Shown: positions 12,671-23,113, counted from the stretch's first letter. The stretch: DNA of 64,000 nt from Loxodes magnus (GCA_946699065.1 CAMPDV010000455.1:1-64000); one strand, 5' to 3'. Program-made: numbers and translations. The notes: generated by a model not told the origin, from the letters alone.

Positions 12671-13171
12671 ATAAATAAATAAATAAATAAATAAATTTGA
12701 TTATAGAGCGCGTAGCACTCTCATTGGTGCGCAGCTCTTTAAAAAATGTTTCATACTGACAAGAATGTTTGTTACTGATAAAATTATCAGGTACTGATAA
12801 ACCTTGTTCAATACTAGATAATTATTCAGTACTGATAAAAATGTTCAATGGTGACATAATTTCAGAATACTCGTAATATTTTCTACTTGCTGGAGGTCCA
12901 AGGACATGGTAGGATTGTGTCTCATTGCATCACCAAAGCAGAGGACGACATGTGTCAATTATGGGTACTTAAATTTCCCACCTTTGATGAAGCTCGCAAT
13001 ATTATTTCTTTTTCGTTCCAGAATTAAAAATTATAATAAGTCAGTGCCGAAGGTCAAACTAGCAGATGTCTTGAGGCCAAGCCAAAGCAGAGGAAGACAT
13101 AAAGTCGATTATGGGTACTTAACTTCCCCAACCTCTGATGAAGATGACCTTGTTGCTCACCTTCGAACAAC
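12671..13171 (-). repeat. SINE-like repeat family A, copy 2
   Basis: Full copy just upstream of kelch copy 1. 3' tail (TTTA)n at 12671-12695, 3' hairpin at 12705-12740, about six degenerate TACTGATA-type units (12750-12850), and the two ~70-bp blocks (12930-13000, 13080-13145). The open frame 12906-13187 is shared with copy 3 but broken in copy 1, so it is probably not a gene. Confidence 0.8.
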
Positions 13172-13629
13172 GAGCAAAGCAATTTAATAAAAATATATAT
13201 TATATTTTATTTATTATATGAATATAATTAGGTAGATCTAAATAAGAGTGTAAGAGTATAATAGATATTTAGTAATAATATGATATAAATATATATTATT
13301 AAAGCTAATACTTATACCTTGTTCTTCAATTACTTGGTGAGTTTAATTAGAGGGTATTTTAGTTTAATTTAGAGTGAGTTTAAAAGGATCTTTGAATAAT
13401 AATTTGGATTTGAAGTGGTTATAGGATATAAATAATAATTATAAATATAATTATGAAATCTATTTTAAGGTTTCTTATTTTGTTAAGATAATCTAAATAA
13501 TACTTTGATTAATGCTATATATTTTTATATATTTATGCTATTTTTATTAAAAGGCTTTGAATAAGGATAAATTTGTTTTAATTATATTAAGTTATTTTAA
13601 AATCATTTTTAATTGTTTCTCGCTCCAAG
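13172..13629. other. upstream flank conserved between units
   Basis: AT-rich sequence nearly identical to 38372-38829. It lies upstream of the kelch start, behind repeat A. No gene recognised; it may hold promoter sequence, but no motif supports that. Confidence 0.4.
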
Positions 13630-13644
13630 AAAATAAAGAAAAAT

Positions 13645-14497
13645 TAATTAATTAATTAATTATAAACTAAATGTAAGAAAAGAGTTTAGCATTATCTGGG
13701 ATCTCGACCAGGTACTTGCAGCCATTTTCTTAAACAGGATGGAAACCACAACCTTCTTGATTAAGTGGTAGGTAATCACTGCTGATTCTCAGTCTATCCA
13801 GCAAATATTTTTCTCTTATAAATTCCATTTGATGTAATTCAAATTTTGGTTATTTAATTTCATGTTTTGTTTTGTTCTTTTTCGTTCAGTTTTTTTCAAG
13901 TTATGCATTTCCTTAATAAATGAAATCTTGATTTGCAGCATCAACATTGTTTAAGTTCTTATCTTGATTAATTTTTTATAAATATCTTGTTTTCTATCTT
14001 TTCTAATCTTTATTATATTCTGATCTTAAATTTCTAATTATGAGATTTCTTCTTTTTTTATTTAAGTTGGAGTTTTTTCTAATTCCATTATTTGATTATT
14101 GGGTAAATTTGATTAAGATTATCTTCATAATTATTCTTCTGTTATTAATTGATTTTATATTAGTTATTTTCTTAAGATTGTTAATTCATTATCCTGAAAA
14201 TCAATATTACTCATAAGTTCTCTTATTTATATGCTTTGGTTATATATGGTTTCTTCGTATCTGGAAATTTATGTTTTCATTGCTCTACTTAATTTTAGAG
14301 TTTTTAATATGGGTCATTTTTTTATTCTTCTAATTATTACATTCCAACCATCACTTTACCTTTGTAAGAAGAACTAGATTCTGATGTATTCATCTACTTT
14401 TATTTTCCTTCACCCTTCTTTCTTTTATCTTTTCTATTTTAGTTTTCAGAAAGGCGAATCGACTATTCCATTTTACCACGCAATTTTCCATTTTTAT
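13645..14497 (-). mobile_element. 853-bp retroposon with 15-bp target-site duplication
   Basis: Unit 2 shows the empty site at 38830-38844. Here the 15-mer AAAATAAAGAAAAAT occurs on both sides (13630-13644 and 14498-14512), flanking exactly the extra sequence. The left end is a run of TAAT/AATT units, which in minus orientation is a 3' simple-repeat tail. The interior carries a zinc-knuckle frame (next entry) but no reverse transcriptase. A long target duplication and a simple-repeat tail fit LINE-machinery retroposition. It inserted after the unit duplication, or was absent from the source copy. Confidence 0.85.
13770..14393 (-). CDS. gag-like CCHC protein carried by the 853-bp retroposon
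   Basis: From ATG 14391-14393 one frame (TAA/TAG Gln, TGA Trp) runs through a Gln/Lys-rich helical region to CWCCKSRFHLLRKC, a CX2CX4HX4C knuckle with a TGA-encoded Trp, near 13930. After that the best coding signal moves to another phase (e.g. LRISSDYLPLNQEGCGFHP, 13720-13790), so one indel is likely and the C-terminus is uncertain. Same layout as the other zinc-knuckle proteins in the window (helices, knuckle, short tail), with little sequence identity to them. Confidence 0.55.
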
Positions 14498-14512
14498 AAA
14501 ATAAAGAAAAAT

Positions 14513-14895
14513 ACATTAATATTATGGACAAATAGTGAATCTCTCTTAATATATTTATTTAAATAACCCATTTTAAATATCAATTTGAAGAATTAAAATA
14601 AGGCTATGTAAGATTATTTTTAATATAAGGAATCAAAAATACTTTAATTTATTCACTAAGGGATTTTACTAAAGCACTAATATTTAATAGTAATATACTC
14701 CTACAAATTAAAACTATTAAAACTAAATATATAATTTCACACCTTTTTAATTATTACTATATTAAAAGACTAAAAATCATTACAACATAGTTTACATTTA
14801 GTTTAATTAAGAGTAAAATTACAGTCTAAGCTAGTTATATCTAATAATTAAATATATAAAATATATTATTATAATTATCATATTTTTATTTTAAA
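14513..14895. other. AT-rich spacer (unit-conserved)
   Basis: Matches 38845-39230. No gene seen. Confidence 0.4.
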
Positions 14896-15135
14896 TAGTG
14901 GAGGAGCAAGGCTCCAACTAAGATTAACTTAAACTCAAGAACAATGAAAGTACTTAAGGAGTGACAAACTGGACAAGAATCTTGACAATAGCCAAGCAGG
15001 AAAGAGACATTGAGTTACGGCTGATGAAAGACGATTATATCTCTTGGGGCATGACTCCAAACATTCCGAAGTAAAATACAGAATTTCATAAGGAATAAAG
15101 CACTGGATTAAACTTCCAATAAGAGATTTTTTATT
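14896..15135. repeat. repeat C, copy 1
   Basis: GC-richer 240-bp block (starts near GGAGGAGCAAGGCTCCAACT, contains CTTGGGGCATGACTCC). Matches 39231-39466 with scattered substitutions. Only seen in the two units, always about 150 bp before repeat B. No coding or promoter motif recognised. Confidence 0.5.
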
Positions 15136-15280
15136 TTTTAAAATAAAATTTTAAAGAACTGCGTATTATCTAGAGTGCTACGTGTTCTAAAATCCAATTT
15201 ATTTATAAACAATTATTATTTTATAAATTTTTTAATATAATAACATACATATAAATTTAATAAATATTCTTTTTAATTCA

Positions 15281-15560
15281 TTTATTTACACTAAAACAGT
15301 TTTAGGAAACTTTTTTCCGATTGCTGACGCTCTCTTTTTAAGGAATAACGGGGATATCCTGTTGTGCTCCAGGCACAGCTGCTAGGGAGCTTCATAGCTA
15401 TGAGCAGCCAGGCTTCAAGCCCCCACCAAGAACGGATAACCTCAAAGACAGTGTTCAGAAAATGACTCTGACCAGGGACTTTCTGATAGGAAAGAAACTT
15501 GTTCCTAGCCATAAAACCAGAAAGTGTAGTAAAGGGCAATATCAGCTCCCACCATCTTTT
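15281..15560 (+). repeat. repeat B, copy 1
   Basis: GC-richer ~280-bp block, also at 39607-39889, 50907-51201 and 58711-59013. It contains AGGCACAGCTGC, close to a pol III A box, and GCTTCAAGCCC, close to a B box, about 40 bp apart. Always followed by repeat R. I infer a tRNA-derived SINE or a pol III-transcribed RNA gene family. The open frame on the opposite strand (15291-15539) is a shadow. Confidence 0.6.
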
Positions 15561-15569
15561 TTATTATTT

Positions 15570-16330
15570 AAAAATTTGATTAACTTAAAATTGTTTGTAT
15601 AAGGATTAATTAATTAGGGATTTGAATTTTGAATAATTGATTTAGTAAAAAAGTTGAATATTAAAATAATAAATCTGATTTCTTATTTGGATTTAAATAT
15701 GAAGTTTTTAAATATTAAAATGAAATAAGAATAATGATATAAAGGAATTTATATCTAAAATGATAGAAATATAGTAATATAGTAATATCTATTTAATAGA
15801 AAGATATTTGATTTTAGTAAAGCATAAGAAAGTAATATACAGTTTTATTCACAAATAAAAAGTATGAAAAGATGATCAGGACTTTTAGAAATAAATTAGT
15901 AAATTAAAAGGAATGTTAATTAATATAACTACATAGTTTACATTTTACTTAATTAACTTTTAATGACAAATATAACTTATAAAATAATAAAATAGAATCT
16001 ATAAGATTATTATAAATATTATTATTATAGAAAGCTATAACATATTATACAAATTTAATAAATATTTTACCAAATCATTGATTAATTTAGAACATTTTAC
16101 CTAGTTAATTTAGGAAATGTAAGCCTTTAGAGAAAGATGTGACTTATAAATGAGATAAAGCAAAGTCTAAAAATATTTTAGATAAAATAAAATTTTATAT
16201 TTTAATTAAAAACTATTTATAAGATTTTTGCTTGCTTCATATATATTTTAATTAAACTTAATTTACCATCTAAATTATTAAATTTATAATTTTTTTAATT
16301 ATATATTTGGAAATAATTTACGGGAAAAAA
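15570..16330. repeat. repeat R, copy 1
   Basis: AT-rich ~760-bp block that follows each repeat B (also 39890-40640, 51205-51960, 59015-59800), and occurs without B at 30190-31000 and 63000-63850. Landmarks: AATAAATCTGATTT..TTTGGATTTAAATAT and the CTAGTTAATTTAGGAAATGTAA region. Confidence 0.55.
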
Positions 16331-16371
16331 TAAAGATTTTTATTAAGATAAAAATAAAATTTCTTTTATCT

Positions 16372-16540
16372 TCATTTTATCATACTGTTCAGATACGGAA
16401 CTATTTTTTGTTCTCCTTTTGTAATCCTTATAGTGGTTTGCCTTAAAATGATGAGGATGATTCTGGTGACTTTAATTTTTTTCTTCTAGTCTGGCTTATC
16501 TCCTTTCTTTACTAATTTTTTGATTCTTGTTATTCTCCAT
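16372..16540 (-). pseudogene. gene Y, unit 1 copy, frameshifted
   Basis: Counterpart of the intact 56-residue frame at 40692-40862. Same ATG (16538-16540) and TGA (16372-16374), but the span is 169 bp instead of 171, with separate small deletions near 16520 and 16430 that break the frame. Confidence 0.5.
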
Positions 16541-16700
16541 TTCCCTGATATAATAATGAAAATAATATATAATATTCTCTTATTTCTTTGATTTATTAAC
16601 TAATGAATATAATAGTAGAATAATAAGTAATTATATAATATAAAATATTAGATATTCTAATGTATAAACATGAGCCTTAATAAAGTATTATTGATTTGGA

Positions 16701-16765
16701 GATAGATAAATAAATTTGATTATAGAGCGCGTAGCACTTCGTTGGTGCGCAGCTCTTTACATATC
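16701..16765 (-). repeat. shared 3' hairpin/(TTTA)n tail in the 3' UTR of gene F, unit 1
   Basis: About 60 bp identical in design to the 3' end of repeats A and E (hairpin AGAGC/GCTCT plus TTTA-type tail), sitting directly after the inferred TGA of gene F (16766-16768), in sense orientation. Same arrangement in unit 2. Confidence 0.7.
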
Positions 16766-17151
16766 TCAATATATGTTCGTTTCTTCAAGTAAGCCTTTAG
16801 GTAATAGAAATTCTTCTCCTATTAATTACATATCTTCCTCATTTTTCTCTATATTATCTCTTGTTCTTCTGTCTTCTATCTATCTACGCTTTATTAAATC
16901 TTTATGCAAGCTTAATTTATTTTTTCTTACATATCTTACTAATTTTAATTTCTAATTCTTTTCTTTTTGATCAAGCTTTTATACATTCATAAAAATTATC
17001 CTTTTCCTGCTCTATAGTCTTTTCCTATTTCTTTTTTTCATTCAATTTTCTTTTCTATATATCCTCTTTTTCTTTTTTCTAATAAGTCTTTGATATAATC
17101 TTTTATTATCAAGTCAGCTTAGCTCTTTTTTACTCTTCTTAAATTAATTTC
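16766..17151 (-). pseudogene. gene F, unit 1 copy, 5' end deleted
   Basis: Carries the last two exons of gene F: the 22-nt intron is present (GT...AG) and the C-terminal region (DRRTRDNIE.NEEDMQLI) is intact up to TGA 16766-16768. The first exon is missing. At 17151 the sequence jumps directly into the N-terminal half of gene Z. Compare the intact copy at 41086-41610. Confidence 0.65.
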
Positions 17152-17575
17152 TTGCTTAATATAGCTAATTTAAGATTATAAAGTCATTTTGGCCAGAATG
17201 AGCACCCTCAGTAATCTCTAAATTTCCGTCCTCAGATTAATCATGACAAATTGAAGTTCAGAATTTAGTTTGGACTCCAAGTTTAGGAGTTTTCAGATCT
17301 GAGTAGCTAGGCCTCTTGTTTTAGTATAATTAGCTCAAGAGTAAACCTTTCCTCAAATCCAAAACTGGACAAGGAGAACTCTCTAATATCAGGAGTATAG
17401 ATTTGTTAATTCTTGAATGGTTGCTCTTATTCCTAAGGAGTTCTAGAAGTCAGATTCGCATTCTATTTGAATTGTAGGACGGGAATTTAATCTTTTTAAT
17501 TTTCTTCGAATTTTTTTACTTTTTCCCCCTACTTTACTTATTTGAAAGTTAAAAATTCTTTTGTAGATCCGACAT
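17152..17575 (-). pseudogene. gene Z, unit 1 copy, 3' half deleted
   Basis: N-terminal part of gene Z (ATG 17573-17575), homologous to 44278-44711 in unit 2. It has an extra T in the run near 17510, shifting the frame, and is cut at 17152, where gene F sequence begins. Confidence 0.6.
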
Positions 17576-17620
17576 TTTTTTAATTATAAATTTAATGTAA
17601 AATAATAGTTCAAAATTAAA

Positions 17621-19137
17621 TCAAACTTTTTATTAAGAGTTTATTTTTTAATCTTCTATATATTTTCCGTTTAGAAATTTTCCTTATAAAATCTCTCCAT
17701 TTATTTTTTTAAAAATTCCAGTTCCATATTTTTTTCCATCTTTCCATTCATCTTCATACATATCACCATTTGCATAATAGTAAATTCCTTTACATGTTTC
17801 TTATCATTTAAATAGTCTCCTACATATTTATCTCCTTTGCATTCTCCATGCTATCAAATAAAAGTTCCCTTTCCTTGTCTCTATCCGTTCATATATTACC
17901 CCTCATATCTATCTCCATTGTTTCATGTAAAGATTCCACATCCACTTTTTTAATCTTTTATCCAATCACCTTCATATTTATTTCTATTATAAAATTTCAT
18001 TGTTCCGTAACCATCACGTTTTCCCTATCTTCAATCACCTTCATAAATGCTTCCTTCATTAAAATAATGAATTCCTTTACCGTGTTGCTTGTCTTCATAA
18101 AAATTTCCGACATATTCATCACCTTCGTTTGGCTTTCCAAAAGTCAAGGTTCCGTGTCCTTGTTTTGTATCGTTTACAAAATATCCCTTATATATGCTTC
18201 CACTTTTTCATGTTTAAACTCCATATCCATTTCTTTTTCCGTCTAATCATTCACCTTCATAGGTGCTTCCTTTTTTAGAATAAAATGTTCCTGTACCTTA
18301 CATTTGCCCATTAAAAAATTCACCAACGTACTTATCTCTTTTCCAAGGATCTTATCCTCAAACAAAAACTCCTTTTCCTTATCTTTTGTCATTTACAAAT
18401 TATCCTTTGTATTTATCTCCATTCTATGATATAAGTATTCCGTTTCCTTATCTCTTTCCGTTTATTCAATCACCTTCATAAATTTATTAATTTGCATAAA
18501 ATTGAACTCCGAAACCTTCTCTTTCTTCATTACAGAATTAACCTATATATGTTTAATCTTTTTGCTTTTTTTATTTTTATATGTAAACACCTTATCCATC
18601 CATTTAGTTTAAATATCATTGTCCGTTATACTCATTGCCAGATTTCCATATATAATGCCCATGTCCATGTCTATCTAATTTTCCTTTTATGATAAATCCT
18701 GTATATAAATCTTTTTAATATCTTTTATTTTGTACATATTCAACTTCTTATTACTTATAATAGTCATAGAAATTATTTTCTTACTTGAAACTTTTTAAAG
18801 TTTCTTCAAGTTTTTCATTGAAATAGTCAATTTTTTTTGTATTTTCTTCTTTTGGATCTACTTTATTTTATATCTCTTGAGCAAGTTTTTATTTTTATAC
18901 TTACTATATGTTTTAATTTTATGTAAAAGTGATTTCTTCATGAGAAAACATCGGAGGAGGTAAATAATAATCACTATCAATATCTTTTTAAATTTAATAA
19001 GTATTCTTTTAATACTCTTCTTCACTTTATATATTTTCGAAATTTTGCTTTTTTGAGGACTGGCTAACAACTGTTTAAAATTATTCATCAACACTCTAAT
19101 TTTAGTTTCTTTTTTTATTTGATTGACAACAACCCAT
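17621..19137 (-). pseudogene. MORN-repeat protein, unit 1 copy with a 1-bp frameshift
   Basis: Same gene as 44784-46301. ATG 19135-19137 (MGCCQSN..., a likely N-myristoylation/palmitoylation signal), then an acidic N-terminal region, a helical stretch, and about thirteen MORN repeats (Y.G.W..G...G.G type). TGA supplies Trp and TAA/TAG supply Gln inside the repeats. Compared with unit 2, one base is missing near 17791 (TTCCTTTACATG against TTCCTTTTCCATG), so the last two repeats are out of frame. The span is 1517 bp instead of 1518. A base-call error in this copy would also explain it. Known: MORN proteins often tether structures to membranes. Confidence 0.85.
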
Positions 19138-19559
19138 TTATAATACTTTTATATATCATTAATCTTAAAAATTAGATCTATAGATAATCTTAAAATTTAA
19201 AGATGGAGATATAAGATAAAACTTAGTTTGTAATATAAAAATAATTTATAATTAAATAACTCCATAATAATACATTCTTAGCAAAGCCAGTCTAAATAAT
19301 TTATTCTTTTTAAGCTATTTAAATATTATAGTTATTTGATAAACTAAATTATCAATTTTAATATACTTTAGAAAAATTAATACAATTTGCTATTTTGCTT
19401 ATCTAGGACTAAATTTTTAATTAACTATTTTATATTTAATAGTTAATTAAATATCTTCTACTTTATCATTATTTAATTAATATCCTTTTTTGTCTCTAAA
19501 TCAATATTACATATACAAATAAAATAATACAGGCTTTTAATATTATATTAATTATATAA
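19138..19559. other. spacer between gene S and the MORN gene
   Basis: AT-rich, almost identical to 46302-46723. Presumably holds the MORN promoter; no motif identified. Confidence 0.4.
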
Positions 19560-20066
19560 TATTTAAATGTTAAATTGTATTATAAACATTATAATTGTTG
19601 CTGCACACTATTAAAAGTATAAGATAAAAGTTAAATTCATAACGATAATTCATACTAATTTTATGCAGACAAAAGTAGACTACTTTTATAAAAAAGTTAA
19701 AAGGAGTTAACAATTTAAAAGTTAGCATTATTCCCAATAATATTGAAAACATCTTTTTAGCTAAAGGAAGACTTAGAAATTCGCTAGTTTGCCATCCTTA
19801 TTTATAATTTGTACTTTATAGATGATTCTATTTCATCAAAATCTATTTTTAAAGTTATTAAATTTGATATTATAAAATTTTCCTATAGTTTAAGCTTGAT
19901 TAAGTTAATCATATAGATCTTTAATTATGCTTTTTATTATCTTTGTAAATTTATTTTCTTCATCAGCTTCTTTTATTTAATTAAAGTAATGCTTTTATTA
20001 ATTTAATAAAATTGTAAATTAATCATAGCTACTAATTTAAAAACTTCATTTTTTTAATTTCAACAT
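19560..20066 (-). CDS. candidate gene S (unrecognised), unit 1
   Basis: Starts at ATG 20064-20066 and reads as a soluble, charged protein (e.g. IKEADEENKFTKIIKSIIKD), then in another phase (FDEIESSIKYKLQ; KDVFNIIGNNANFQIVNSF) to about 19600. A short intron between the two parts is likely but I could not fix its ends. Nearly identical in unit 2 (46724-47230). Same strand as, and upstream of, the MORN gene. No family recognised; the 3' end is not defined. Confidence 0.35.
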
Positions 20067-20129
20067 TATTAAAATATTTATTTAAAATGTGACTTAAAGT
20101 TCTTCTTTTAGAAATTATAAAAGAATACA

Positions 20130-21030
20130 AATTTAGAGGAACAAAAAACTGTTTTGTTATAGAAAAATAAAGTTAAGGAAACATAATAAAGCATAATAGA
20201 ATCAAAGTTTATTCATTTTTTTAGTGAGAAAGTTAATACTTACTAATATTTAATATTGAAACAGAATAACTACGATAAGTTAAAACTTAAAAAATGATTC
20301 CTAAATTAAGTAAAAGTATAGAATACTAAAATTAATTATATTTAGTTGGAGGATTTATCTAAGAATAAGGCATAAAAGAAGCTTGATAATTTGATTATGA
20401 AGGAAAATGTAAAAAGCTTGACAATCTGAATGAGGGAAGACACTTATAGGGAATAGCTGCAGCTAAAGAACATATTTTTGTAGTTGGAGGAAGTATTAGA
20501 AAACTTCAAACCTTATAATCAGTAGAAAAATTAAAAATAGATAATCAAAATAAATGATAGAATTGCTCTTAGTTTCCTTTTAAAATATTTGCCTAAGCTT
20601 TATTAGTTGATAAAGGTGAATAAAATATTTATTCTTTTGGAGGAACAAATTCGAAAGTATAGAGTTTGAAAGATATATGATAGTATAATATATAAAATGA
20701 TAAATGGAGTAAATAAGATTTGAATCTTCCTGTAGCTCTTGCTTGGCCTATAGTATCTTTAGAACCTTTTATCATAGTTGGATGGAAGACAAATTTGTTA
20801 ACGAACGAATTTTCAAAAAAACTATTTAAAAGAAACAAAAATTAGTGGCAATAAAACTAAATTTTTAAAGATGTGTTTTCTTTTACTTAGATAAAAACAA
20901 GAGATAAATTTGGATATATTTTTACTCTAGAATAGCATGATCTTATAGTTTTGAAGCTTCATATAGAAAACTTAAGTTGTGAAGTATTAAAAACAATATT
21001 TTAACTTAATTTTTAATATTTTTAATCTTG
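20130..21030 (+). pseudogene. RING-kelch gene fragment, opposite strand (copy 6)
   Basis: In one frame: IETEQLRQVKTQ, then kelch repeats (YLVGGF, VVGGSIRK, YSFGGTN, LAWPIVSLEPFIIVG), matching residues of about 240 to the end of copy 1, with TGA again at Trp positions. No RING sequence lies upstream, so the N-terminal half is missing. It begins right where unit 1 ends (20110), suggesting a rearrangement junction. Confidence 0.7.
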
Positions 21031-21613
21031 TGTAATAGCATAAAATAATAAAATGCTCAAAATTATATCTACTGAATCTCATTTCTTATTACTTTAGATT
21101 AACTGTTTAAAGATATTTATTAACTAATCCTTTTTTTATTAAAATTAGCTTATTTTATATCTACTTTCTCAAAATAAAGTATTTGATTATTTATTCTCAT
21201 TAAAAGGGAGATATTGAAGTTACTTATTTAAACTAAGGATTTTAATATTAACAAAAATATAAAAATTATAGCTTGACATTTAGAATTATAATGAAGTTAC
21301 TAATATCATGTTAAGAAACTAATTATATATTTTTATCTTAATTAATTAAACTTTTGTATAACTTAAAAAATATATCAATATCTTTTTACACCTAATTAAT
21401 TTAATTATCGCAAAAAAAATAATTAGAAGAATGACTAGCTATATGTACGTTTTCAATGGAAAAATCCTGATGTTACAAAAGTAAAAGATTATTTGATAAA
21501 TAACATAAGAAGTTAAAATAAAAGCAAGTAGTGATTGAGTAAAATATTATAAAATAATTATTTAGATAAACCTAATATGTTATAGTTTAAGATTAGTTCT
21601 TAATAAAAAATTA
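21031..21613. other. AT-rich spacer
   Basis: No supported feature. Confidence 0.4.
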
Positions 21614-22490
21614 TGCCAGGATTTAAAGTAGGATTCTTCGCAGCTCCAAAAAAGTAGAAGTTAACGACATTCTAGAAAGACTAGGATCAGGAATAGGAAG
21701 CCAAAAAAATCACCCATCAGTAAGAGTCACATCTTTGAAGAAAGGCCTAGGAAATAGGCTAAAAATATAATGCGTTCGGAAGTCTTCAATCTCACCAATA
21801 ATAATAAATATGCTATGATTAATGATTAAAATTGTGCTGTATTTCCAGGAAACTGTCAAAAAATTGAAGAAAGACAATAAAAAGTTAATGGAAAAACTTG
21901 AACTTGCAGAGGAAATAGAATTGAGACTCATGACCTAAGAATTAAACCTTAACACATTTTGAAACATTTCATAAGACCAGAACAGTTAATCATAACACTA
22001 ACAATAGAAGCAGAAAGAACTGGTCAATAAAATAGAAAAATAGAAGAAAAACAGCAAAAATTGCAGCAATAAATGGACCTCAAAGAATAAAGAAATGACC
22101 CAATGATAATCAAGTGAGAAAATAGCTCAAGATTTAAGCCTAAAATCAAAAATATGCTATTATTGTAACTCTAGAACACCTCTATGGAAAAGATGCTAGA
22201 AATTTCAAAATTATAAATAAAAATTTCAAAATTACTAGAAGAAGTTGGAGAATAGAAAGAAGATACAACAACAACTAAAACTAAATGGAGAAAAAGTAAG
22301 ATTATATTGCAACAAATTTGGAAAAATATAAAAGATCAAAGATACCATTCATTATCTAAATTAATAGATACCTCAGCGACATATGCATAGCAAGGAGAAT
22401 AATTTTAGAGAAATTTAGGCTTTTATATTTAGATTCTAGAGCAATCTAGAGATTGGAGGGAAGAGGTTGGAATACCTTCAAGAACATCAA
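21614..22490 (+). pseudogene. decayed copy of gag-like gene G2
   Basis: Related to 4303-5202 from start to end: N-terminal ATG, the coiled coil (KKLMEKLELAEEIELRLM near 21880), FWNISQ, and a zinc-knuckle relic CYYCNSRTPLWKRC in which the His is lost. The coding signal moves between frames at about 21830 and 22050. The 3' end of the similarity (AGAGCAATCT...GAAGAGGTTGGAAT, 22440-22480) coincides with the end of G2 at 5200. Confidence 0.65.
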
Positions 22491-22499
22491 ACATTTAAT

Positions 22500-23113
22500 T
22501 TTGTATTTGTATATTTGCATAATACTTTTAGTTATTATTAGTTTATAAAAAAATAATAATAAATGAGTCTTAATTAATTATGTCAGATATTGATGATATT
22601 ATACGTATATAATCTACTAAATAATAAGAATAATTTATATAAAATATAAAGGTTAGTATAAATAAGTAAATTAATTAGCTTACTAAAATATTTAGCATTT
22701 AATAAATATAAAAAGATTAATATAAATAAATTAGTTATATTATTGCTTATAACAAATTAACTAAATACTAAATTAAAAAGTTATAGATTTTAGTTTCAAT
22801 AACAAAGAAGTATTTAATATTATCATATAATTAGATTAACCTTAGAAAGAGGATATTGATAACTTATTGTATAAAATATTAGATAATTTTTAGAATAACT
22901 ATAATATAAAAATATTAGTTAAGATAAATAATTAATTTCCTACTTAAATAAATTAATGTGATATTTATTAAACCTATTTTAAAATAAAATTTCTTATATA
23001 AATTATATAAAATAGTATACTACTTATATATTGCATTTTTTATCTAAATTATAAATAAGTTGAAGGTTATCGCTAAAAAGAGCACAAGTAAATATATCTA
23101 TAAGATATTTTAT
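22500..23113. repeat. AT-rich dispersed repeat
   Basis: 22800-23110 resembles 52510-52830 (landmark ATAATTAGATTAACCTTA) and, in part, the kelch 3' flank at 10340-10400 (AGTTGAA...TAGCAAAAAAGGA). Upstream part is plain A/T. Confidence 0.4.

Larger units (their letters stand above)
10152..20110. repeat. segmental duplication, unit 1
   Basis: Matches 35375-47275 (unit 2) in the same order and orientation, mostly nearly base for base. Differences: an 853-bp insertion here (13645-14497), and about 2.8 kb missing here between 17151 and 17152 that is present at 41457-44277. The right boundary is sharp: both copies share ...GTTCTTCTTTTAG (20109 / 47275) and then diverge. The first 2.5 kb also occurs at 60212-62640. 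Confidence 0.9.

Noticed and set aside
12700..12745. tRNA gene or A box in the hairpin (TAGCAC...TTGGTGCGC)
   Set aside because: Superficially like a D-arm, but with two or three extra bases and no B box or cloverleaf; it is better explained as the 3' hairpin of the element.
13130..13172. Hammerhead-ribozyme-like core CTGATGA...CGAAC in repeat A
   Set aside because: The motif is followed by GAAC without the required A-U pair, and stem II would have to use a core base; no cleavage site fits.
12906..13187. 93-codon open frame in repeat A (also 38106-38387 and the 66-codon frame 53241-53441)
   Set aside because: The frame is broken by a 5-bp difference in copy 1 and the sequence is a dispersed tailed repeat with internal duplication; it encodes no recognisable domain.
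17848..18246. Plus-strand 132-codon frame (also 45012-45410)
   Set aside because: Complement of the MORN repeats; its Ser/Ile/Phe-rich translation is a shadow of the minus-strand gene.
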